Positions 7,133 to 12,059 of a stretch of 12,059 nucleotides of DNA are shown in pieces. Position 1 is the first letter of the stretch; every line of letters starts with the position of its first letter. Source of the stretch: an uncultured Collinsella sp. (GTDB lineage: Bacteria; Actinomycetota; Coriobacteriia; Coriobacteriales; Coriobacteriaceae). The DNA is taken from positions 1 to 12,059 of the forward strand of contig UROA01000055.1 of the NCBI GenBank assembly GCA_900549355.1. The letters are read 5' to 3'. Position numbers and translations under genes: made by a program. The notes under the pieces were generated by a model. That model worked only from the letters and a program-made list of their open reading frames with translations, searched no databases and was not told the DNA's origin.

Positions 7133-9619
7133 ATGAGTATCAAGCGTTTGGCGCTTTGCCGCAGTCAGGGCCGTCTATTTGTGCTGCTTCGTTTTGCCGG
7201 TCAGGATGTCGCCGCGCTTATTGAGCGGGAGGGTTCTCAAGCGTTTGCCTATGCGACGACGAGCGGTTCTTGTGTGCCGTCGCTGGTACTCCCGGTTGAC
7301 CATGGCCGTGTGCTGGCGCTTTGCCCTTCCGTTGCCGATTACGAGCGCGAGCTTGCCGTCTTGGTGCTTCCGTTTTTGGATGGCTCTGCGATCGACGCTG
7401 CATTTGTGTCCGGTGGCCAAAAGCTTGGCTCCATTCGCCTCGATAGCTGCGTGGCCAAGCTGGAATCCAAGATTAACTACAAAGCAAAGCCTGCGATGTG
7501 TGCACTCGTTCGCGATGCACAGCGCGGCGAGTGCTGCGGTCGCTATGAGATCGATGCTGTTCGTTATTTACCGGCAGACGCCGGCGCGGTGTGGCGCTAT
7601 GAGGTTACCTGGGATGGAGACCTCCAGTGCACACCTGAGCTCCAGATTTTCGATACGCATATGAATGCCATCGATGTCACCGTGCATGTGTTTGAATCGC
7701 AGGTCGATGTGCCGCAGCAGGACGGATGCCGCGTCAATAAAACGTATCTGAGCGTTGAGATGCCTCAGGATATACGAGATTTTGTCACGATTGTGAGCGA
7801 TCCCACAGAGCAGATCCAGAGCGGGTTTTGCGCCATGGATGGTCGCCTGTACAACGGCATGGTCGATGACAGTTGGAACCGCATGAAGGACGCGCGTGCG
7901 GACGACGTAGCCTATCGACGTTGGTTTGAGCAGCATCGCGCAAAGCCGGGCGATTTGGCGTGCCAGCGTGTCGCTTCGGCGGCCTTTGCCTATAGACCTC
8001 TCGTGAGCATTGTGGTGCCGTGCTATAAAACTGATCGGGTCTACCTGCGCGAGCTGCTGGACTCGGTGCTAGCCCAGAGCTATGACAACTGGGAATTGCT
8101 GCTTATGGACGCCCCGCCCGAATGGGATGGGGTGGCCAATTTTGTGGCTGCCGCCAATGACGAGCGGGTTCGTCGTATTGAGCTGCCTGGCAACGGCGGC
8201 ATTGTGCTCAACACCAACGCGGGTATTGAGCAAGCGACGGGCGACTACATCGCGTTCTTGGACCACGATGACATCTTGGAACCGGACGCGCTATTCCACT
8301 ATGTTGCCGCGCTGAATAAGGCGGCCGAGGGCGAGCGTCCCCAGGTCCTGTTCTGCGACGAGGACATGTTCCAGAAAGTAGGAGAGTGGGGCCAGCCGGT
8401 CTTTAAGACGCAGCTCAACGTCGACCTGCTCTATAGCCATAACTGCGTGACGCATTTCCTGATGGTGGAGAAGGCGCTTATCGATCGTATTGGCATGTCG
8501 CCGGAAGACGTCGCGGGCGCCCAGGATTATGACCTGACGCTTCGCTGCCTTGCATCGGGCGCACGGTTTGAGCATATTGCGCACGTGTTGTATCACTGGC
8601 GCGTGCATCCCGGTTCCACCGCCGATGGCTCTGCCGATAGCAAGCCGTATGCCATTGAAGCGGGTCGTCTTGCGCTGCAGTGCCACTTTAACGCGCTGGG
8701 CGTTCACGGAACGGTCGAGGAGACCGAGACGCCGTTTGTCTACCGCATACGCTATGCGCTGCCGGAGCCTGCGCCGCTGGTGAGCATAGTGATCCCCACC
8801 AAGGATCACGTTGAGACGCTCGATGCCTGTGTGATGTCGATCGCCCAGAAAGCCACGTATGCCAACTACGAGATCGTCTTGGTGGAGAACAACAGTGAAG
8901 CCCCGGAGACGTTTGCGTATTACGAAACCCTGTCAGAGCGCGTGGCTGCAGCATCCGAAGGCAAGGGTATCGCGCGCGTTGCGTACTGGCCGGGTGAGTT
9001 CAATTACTCCCAGATCATTAACTTTGGCGTGGAGCATGCCAAGGGTGATTACCTTCTGTTGCTGAACAATGATACCGAGGTCATAAGCCCCGACTTTATC
9101 GAAGAGATGATGGGCTATCTGCAGCGTCCCGATGCGGGCGTGGTGGGCGCCAAACTCTACTTTGCCGACCATCTGGTGCAACACGCTGGCATATTGGTTG
9201 GTGTGCGTGGCGCACTTGCCCATGCCAACCAGGATTTCTCGGCAAAGCGCGAGGGCTATCTTGCCCGCGCCGTACGTCCGGGTAACTTTAGCGCCGTAAC
9301 AGGTGCCTGTCAGATGGTGCGACGCGACGTATTTGAGCAGGTCGGCGGCTACAACGAGGAATTTGCCGTCGGTTTTAACGACGCTGACTTTTGCCTGCGC
9401 GTGCGGGAAGCTGGCTACCGCACCATCTTTACGCCCTATGCCGAGCTGTACCACTACGAGTTCACCTCGCGCGGCAGGGAAGAGGCCAACGAGGAGAAGC
9501 TGCGCCGTTGGAAACGCGAACAGGCACTGTTCACGCAGCGCTGGCCGGAGTTTTTCTTGACGGGTGATCCATGGTTGGGGCCTAACTTGTCTTCCGAGAG
9601 TGAGTACTTCTCGCTTTAG
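7133..9619 (+). CDS. Large glycosyltransferase with two GT2 domains
   Basis: An 828-residue protein with two GT-A domains, as in bifunctional glycan-chain enzymes that add two sugars or alternate linkages. Residues 1-280 match no domain I know; beta-rich 'wing' regions do occur in front of such enzymes. The first GT2 domain (about 289-490) has LVSIVVPCYKT (290-300), the metal site DHDD (377-380), AQDYDL (463-468) and HWRVHPGS (488-495). The second (about 548-785) has LVSIVIPTKDH (549-559), LVENNSE (583-589) and LLNNDTEV (643-650). It also has GACQMVRR (724-731), FNDADFCLRV (748-757) and HYEFTSRG (774-781), a signature of rhamnosyl-/O-antigen-type GT2 enzymes. No signal peptide is seen. Both active sites look intact. 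The ATG directly follows the previous stop, with GAGAGGT just upstream, so it is the last gene of the run. It may complete or extend the repeat unit begun by the smaller enzymes (inference). Confidence 0.9.
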   Translation: MSIKRLALCRSQGRLFVLLRFAGQDVAALIEREGSQAFAYATTSGSCVPSLVLPVDHGRVLALCPSVADYERELAVLVLPFLDGSAIDAAFVSGGQKLGSIRLDSCVAKLESKINYKAKPAMCALVRDAQRGECCGRYEIDAVRYLPADAGAVWRYEVTWDGDLQCTPELQIFDTHMNAIDVTVHVFESQVDVPQQDGCRVNKTYLSVEMPQDIRDFVTIVSDPTEQIQSGFCAMDGRLYNGMVDDSWNRMKDARADDVAYRRWFEQHRAKPGDLACQRVASAAFAYRPLVSIVVPCYKTDRVYLRELLDSVLAQSYDNWELLLMDAPPEWDGVANFVAAANDERVRRIELPGNGGIVLNTNAGIEQATGDYIAFLDHDDILEPDALFHYVAALNKAAEGERPQVLFCDEDMFQKVGEWGQPVFKTQLNVDLLYSHNCVTHFLMVEKALIDRIGMSPEDVAGAQDYDLTLRCLASGARFEHIAHVLYHWRVHPGSTADGSADSKPYAIEAGRLALQCHFNALGVHGTVEETETPFVYRIRYALPEPAPLVSIVIPTKDHVETLDACVMSIAQKATYANYEIVLVENNSEAPETFAYYETLSERVAAASEGKGIARVAYWPGEFNYSQIINFGVEHAKGDYLLLLNNDTEVISPDFIEEMMGYLQRPDAGVVGAKLYFADHLVQHAGILVGVRGALAHANQDFSAKREGYLARAVRPGNFSAVTGACQMVRRDVFEQVGGYNEEFAVGFNDADFCLRVREAGYRTIFTPYAELYHYEFTSRGREEANEEKLRRWKREQALFTQRWPEFFLTGDPWLGPNLSSESEYFSL

Positions 9620-9731
9620 ACAATGGTTGTTAGAAGGCCCTCAGCTTGACTTCGCCATGAGTTGGGAAGAAGGCAGCGTTTAGGCTATTTGTTAGTTTAC
9701 ATTACGATAGCTCGATACTTCTACGATAAGT

Positions 9732-9749
9732 TTGTACAGGCTTATACAA
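9732..9749. promoter_or_regulatory. Inverted repeat, operator-like
   Basis: TTGTA (9732-9736) and TACAA (9745-9749) form a perfect 5-bp inverted repeat with an 8-bp centre. It covers the -35 hexamer and the first part of the spacer of the promoter below, a typical place for a repressor site. The arms are short, so chance is possible. Confidence 0.4.
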
Positions 9750-9760
9750 CTCGATATAAT
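9732..9760 (+). promoter_or_regulatory. Promoter of the AAA ATPase gene
   Basis: TTGTAC (9732-9737) and a perfect TATAAT (9755-9760) are separated by 17 bp. Transcription should begin near 9767, leaving about a 60-base leader before GTG 9830. The -10 is part of TCGATATAAT (9751-9760), which recurs in near-identical form upstream of the protease gene. Confidence 0.6.
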
Positions 9761-9829
9761 CCGATATAGTTGCGATAAACTAATAAAGCTAAGATTGACC
9801 GATAATCGATTTCCTTGAGAGGCAAACAA

Positions 9830-10933
9830 GTGAGCGCCACAATATTCCATAACCCGTTTCGTCCCACTGCCGGCGCTGAGCCTCCGCGCATAATTGGTCG
9901 TGATGATATTGCCCTTGAGTTTACCGAGAGTTTGAATTCGGGAATTGGTGCACCTGCGAGGCTCATGCGCGTTGCCGGGCCAAGGGGTTCCGGAAAAACT
10001 GTTTTGCTCTGTGATCTTAGAGATCGTGCACGAGAGCTTGGCTGGAAGACGGCTATTGTTTCTGCTGGTCCCAACCTATTGCTGGACCTGAAGGATCAGA
10101 TTGCAGAATCCTCCCTTGCGACCAATGCTTCAGTCGGCGTAAATGCCGGCTTTGTTTCCGCTAAATTCGACGTTGTGCCAAAAGAGTCGAGTCTTAGAAA
10201 GTTGCTTGGCTCGGCCGCAAAGTCTTCCAAGGGCCTGTTTATTGCAATAGATGAGGTGCAGGATGCCCCGATTGACGATATGCGCGCTATTGCTTCTGCT
10301 GTGCAGCTTCTAATAGGGGAGAAAGTCGATATTGCTCTCGCATTTGCCGGATTGCCCGCTGGTGTTATGGATCTTATTAACGGCAAGGCACTTACATTCT
10401 TGCGTCGTGCCCTCCCCGAAGATCTGGCGCCTATCAACCAGGTGGAGGTAGCGCTCTCTATGGGCGATAGCTTTATAGCGACTGGTTTGACCATAGAGGA
10501 CGATCTGCTGTCGAGAGCCGCTAAGGCCACGAAGGGCTATGCCTATTTGGTGCAACTGGTCGGTTACTCCATTTGGCAGCGCGCCAACTTGCATCGTGTC
10601 AAAAGTGCCAACGTGAGCGAGCGCGATGTTATCGAAGGCATTGCGCTGGCAGAGGCTCGTTTTCACGATGTTGTTCACGAGCCCGCGATTTCTGGACTTG
10701 GACTCAACGATATCAAATATCTTTTGGCCATGTGCGAGGATAAGCAGCAGTCCAAATCATCTGAGATTGCTAAACGTATGGGTAAAAAGACCAATGAGGT
10801 CAGCTCTATTAGGGCTAAGCTGCTACAAAGAGAGGTTATTCAGGCTCCACAGAGGGGCTACGTGCAGTTTGCCGTGCCGGACCTAGATATCTATCTGCGA
10901 GAGAATGCCGCGGAGATTCTCGAGCGGTTCTAA
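9830..10933 (+). CDS. AAA ATPase of the ORC/STAND-like group with a C-terminal winged-helix-like region
   Basis: A 367-residue P-loop ATPase, cytoplasmic, with no signal peptide or membrane segment. It begins with HNPFRP and IIGRDD, the N-terminal box seen in ORC/Cdc6- and AAA_16-type proteins. Walker A is GPRGSGKT (50-57) and Walker B is LFIAIDEVQD (136-145). ALAFAGLP (169-176) fits sensor 1. KGYAYLVQLVGYSIW (235-249) matches the lid-domain signature of this group. Residues about 290-360 look like a winged helix: LNDIKYLLAM, SSEIAKRMGKKTNEVSSIRAKL, then a basic wing and a FAVPDLDIYL strand. Such proteins act as DNA-bound switches, loaders or sensors; no client is evident. I chose GTG 9830, since GAGAGG (9817-9822) lies seven bases upstream and would be inside a TTG 9815 start. 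Codon use is more AT-rich than in the GT genes, suggesting separate acquisition. The protease gene follows 157 bp later on the same strand. Confidence 0.85.
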   Translation: MSATIFHNPFRPTAGAEPPRIIGRDDIALEFTESLNSGIGAPARLMRVAGPRGSGKTVLLCDLRDRARELGWKTAIVSAGPNLLLDLKDQIAESSLATNASVGVNAGFVSAKFDVVPKESSLRKLLGSAAKSSKGLFIAIDEVQDAPIDDMRAIASAVQLLIGEKVDIALAFAGLPAGVMDLINGKALTFLRRALPEDLAPINQVEVALSMGDSFIATGLTIEDDLLSRAAKATKGYAYLVQLVGYSIWQRANLHRVKSANVSERDVIEGIALAEARFHDVVHEPAISGLGLNDIKYLLAMCEDKQQSKSSEIAKRMGKKTNEVSSIRAKLLQREVIQAPQRGYVQFAVPDLDIYLRENAAEILERF

Positions 10934-11090
10934 ATCAAGGCATGAATAGCCGCCGGTTAACTGCCTTTTTCGACTTGGCTCGCGTCCCCCCCCCGCGCGA
11001 GGACGTGCCCAAAGCGGCAATACTGATTGATTACGGAAGGGCATCTCAGGGTGCAATCGATATACTATTTGTCCAAATGAAAGGAAACCC
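10934..11090 (+). promoter_or_regulatory. Gap between ATPase and protease, with candidate protease promoter
   Basis: This 157-bp gap contains TCGATATACT (11057-11066), whose TATACT (11061-11066) is a good -10, 24 bases before the protease ATG. No matching -35 is present at 16-18 bp, so activator dependence is possible. AAGGA (11081-11085) is the ribosome-binding site. A run of nine C (10986-10994) also lies here. I see no gene. Confidence 0.45.
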
Positions 11091-11909
11091 ATGCAGCTAT
11101 CTGAGCAGCTTCTGCACACGACGATTCGCATCGAAGCTTCGTTGGCCTCGGGAGGTTGCTCAGTTGGAACGGGTTTCTTTTTCAAGTTCTGCGACGACGG
11201 AAAGACCTATGTGCCGGCAATCGTGACCAACAGGCACGTGGTCGAGGGCGCGTACGAGTATCGCGTCATCTTTTCGAGATCTGACGAGAACGGAAACCTG
11301 CTCAATATAAACGAGCAACTTACCATGCGGGGCTCCGAGAGCGACTGGATCGCACACCCTGACGAAAGTGTTGACCTGTGCGTCTTACCCATCGGTCCCG
11401 CACTGAATGGTTTTATCCGGGCGGGGAAGCATCTGCTTACCATACCGCTCAGCTTGGAGCTTCTGCCGACGGATAAGCAGATTCAAGACATGGGCTGTAT
11501 GGACGAGGTGACCATGGTCGGATACCCCAACGGCATTTGGGATGAGGCCAACAACCTGCCGATCGTCCGTCGGGGTATCACGGCGACGCCCTATAGGTAC
11601 GACTATCAGGGGCAGAAAGAGTTCCTGGTTGACATGGCGTGCTACCCGGGATCGAGCGGTTCCCCGGTCTTTCTCTACAACGAGGGTACTTATTTGGAGA
11701 ACGATGCTGTGGTCATGGGCAAGAGGCTCTATCTACTTGGCATCCTTCGGGCTGTGCCCATCAGAACTCTTCTCGGAGACATCACCGTATCCACGATTGC
11801 CCACGTGAGCGTTCAGGACATGTTGAATCTCGGCATCGTCATCAAATCCGAGCGTCTGAGGGACTTCGATCCCATCGTGAGGGAACGCTTGAGCGTTTCT
11901 GGAAATTAG
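11091..11909 (+). CDS. Trypsin-like serine protease, predicted cytoplasmic
   Basis: A 272-residue protein with a chymotrypsin-fold (Trypsin_2/DegP-like) protease domain. The catalytic triad is readable: His49 in VTNRHVV, Asp95 in ESVDLCVLPI, and Ser189 in YPGSSGSPVF, with the GxSGSP oxyanion motif. VGTGFFF (25-31) matches the strand found at the start of this fold. There is no signal peptide, membrane anchor or PDZ domain, unlike HtrA/DegP proteases, so it likely works inside the cell. The short Lys/Arg/Asp-rich tail after residue 255 has no recognised fold. The ATG has AAGGA (11081-11085) five bases upstream. Intracellular trypsin-like domains are known effectors in some bacterial conflict systems with ATPase partners; the upstream AAA ATPase makes such a pairing plausible, but that is inference. 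The stop codon overlaps the end of the convergent transposase relic by four bases. Confidence 0.85.
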   Translation: MQLSEQLLHTTIRIEASLASGGCSVGTGFFFKFCDDGKTYVPAIVTNRHVVEGAYEYRVIFSRSDENGNLLNINEQLTMRGSESDWIAHPDESVDLCVLPIGPALNGFIRAGKHLLTIPLSLELLPTDKQIQDMGCMDEVTMVGYPNGIWDEANNLPIVRRGITATPYRYDYQGQKEFLVDMACYPGSSGSPVFLYNEGTYLENDAVVMGKRLYLLGILRAVPIRTLLGDITVSTIAHVSVQDMLNLGIVIKSERLRDFDPIVRERLSVSGN

Positions 11910-12058
11910 TATTTATTTGGCTCGCCCGCTCTGATGCCGCCCCCGCACAGCTGGTCGGCCTCGGCGTCCATCACCGCGTTCACGACCTGCTCGGCGAGGC
12001 GCCTGAGCAGCTCCTGCATGTCGATGGCGCCGTCGTCGAAACGGGGCATGGCGAGCAT
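11906..12058 (-). pseudogene. Truncated N-terminus of an IS256-family transposase
   Basis: Reading inward from the window's right end on the minus strand, the translation shows FDDGAIDMQELLRRLAEQVV then NAVMDAEADQLCGGG. This is the N-terminal signature of IS256-family (mutator-type) transposases, whose full length is about 400 residues. After the GGG (near 11935) the family pattern, which would continue as a N-S-R-N-G-Y-R-E-R-like block, is lost. It is replaced by an unrelated nine-residue tail ending at TAA (11908-11906). The DDE catalytic domain is therefore missing and the fragment is inactive. The apparent ATG at 12058 is at the window edge, so the true start may lie further out. GC-rich codons match the IS30-type fragment, not the protease. 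The break lies about 25 bp past the protease stop, so the insertion or deletion ended just outside that gene. Confidence 0.78.
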
Positions 12059-12059
12059 G

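Larger units (their letters stand above)
9705..9804 (+). repeat. Seven CGATA direct repeats, two helically phased triplets
   Basis: CGATA starts at 9705, 9713, 9724, 9752, 9762, 9773 and 9800. The first six form two triplets with steps of 8, 11 and of 10, 11, and the triplets are offset by 47-49 bp. Most steps match one DNA turn, so the copies face the same side. The array covers the region from upstream of the promoter into the leader. The last copy is inside CGATAATCG, a small palindrome. A multi-site binding region for a regulator is the simplest reading; an iteron-like replication site is a weaker alternative. Confidence 0.55.
9620..9829. other. AT-rich intergenic region with phased repeats
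   Basis: This 210-bp gap is much more AT-rich than anything upstream. Its first ~80 bases show no feature I can support; a terminator for the GT run is expected here, but I see no clear stem with a T-run. The rest holds the CGATA repeats, an inverted repeat and the promoter described separately. Confidence 0.6.

Noticed and set aside
9593..9615. Intrinsic terminator at the end of the double GT2 gene (CGAGA...TCTCG)
   Set aside because: The stem is only 5-6 bp, lies inside the last codons, and is followed by just CTTTAGAC, not a T-run.
9705..9804. CGATA array as a CRISPR
   Set aside because: The repeat unit is only five bases with steps of 8-28 bases; there are no repeat/spacer lengths of CRISPR type and no cas genes.
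9815..9817. TTG start for the AAA ATPase
   Set aside because: It lies at the GAGAGG ribosome-binding site itself; GTG 9830 is seven bases downstream of that site.
10942..11226. Small plus-strand frame (94 codons) between ATPase and protease
   Set aside because: It overlaps the protease start in another frame, has no plausible ribosome-binding site and shows no domain.

Overview
The window looks like a piece of a GC-rich Gram-positive chromosome. A gut actinobacterium of the Coriobacteriia (Collinsella-like) is my best guess. It rests on GC-rich codon use, frequent TTG/GTG starts with strong Shine-Dalgarno sites, IS30- and IS256-type transposase remnants with very GC-rich codons, and a PD-(D/E)XK/AAA-ATPase-like relic of a kind common in gut bacteria. 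This is inference; no rRNA or marker gene is present.

Layout: (1) 1-~900 is the 3' part of an IS30-family transposase, cut by the window edge, plus its downstream end with GC-rich inverted repeats. (2) ~902-1408 is the C-terminal remnant of an AAA-ATPase-like/PD-(D/E)XK protein; the ATPase half is missing and the nuclease motif looks eroded. (3) 1433-9619 is a polysaccharide glycosyltransferase (GT) locus. One galactofuranosyl/rhamnosyltransferase-like GT2 gene lies on the minus strand. Five GT2 genes lie on the plus strand, diverging from it across a 256-bp intergenic region. The first four plus-strand genes alternate as A1-B1-A2-B2, which suggests duplication of a two-gene unit; the last is an 828-residue protein with two GT2 domains. 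Spacings of 6, 12 and 0 bp, and one 74-bp gap that has its own promoter-like site, suggest two co-directional transcription units. Together they probably add successive sugars to a surface glycan. No flippase, polymerase or sugar-nucleotide gene is in the window, so the polymer cannot be named.

(4) 9620-9829 is an AT-rich intergenic region. It has seven CGATA direct repeats, six of them in two triplets with mostly 10-11 bp steps, and an inverted repeat that overlaps a good promoter. (5) 9830-10933 encodes an ORC/STAND-like AAA ATPase with a C-terminal winged-helix-like region. (6) 11091-11909 encodes a trypsin-like serine protease with no signal peptide. Its putative -10 region shares a TCGATATA[AC]T box with the ATPase promoter. 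(7) 11906-12058 is a truncated IS256-family transposase start on the minus strand.

The GT genes form a coherent surface-glycan locus. The ATPase and cytoplasmic protease, in lower-GC DNA next to a transposase relic, are the best candidate here for an uncharacterised two-gene system, possibly regulatory or defensive; that role is inference only.
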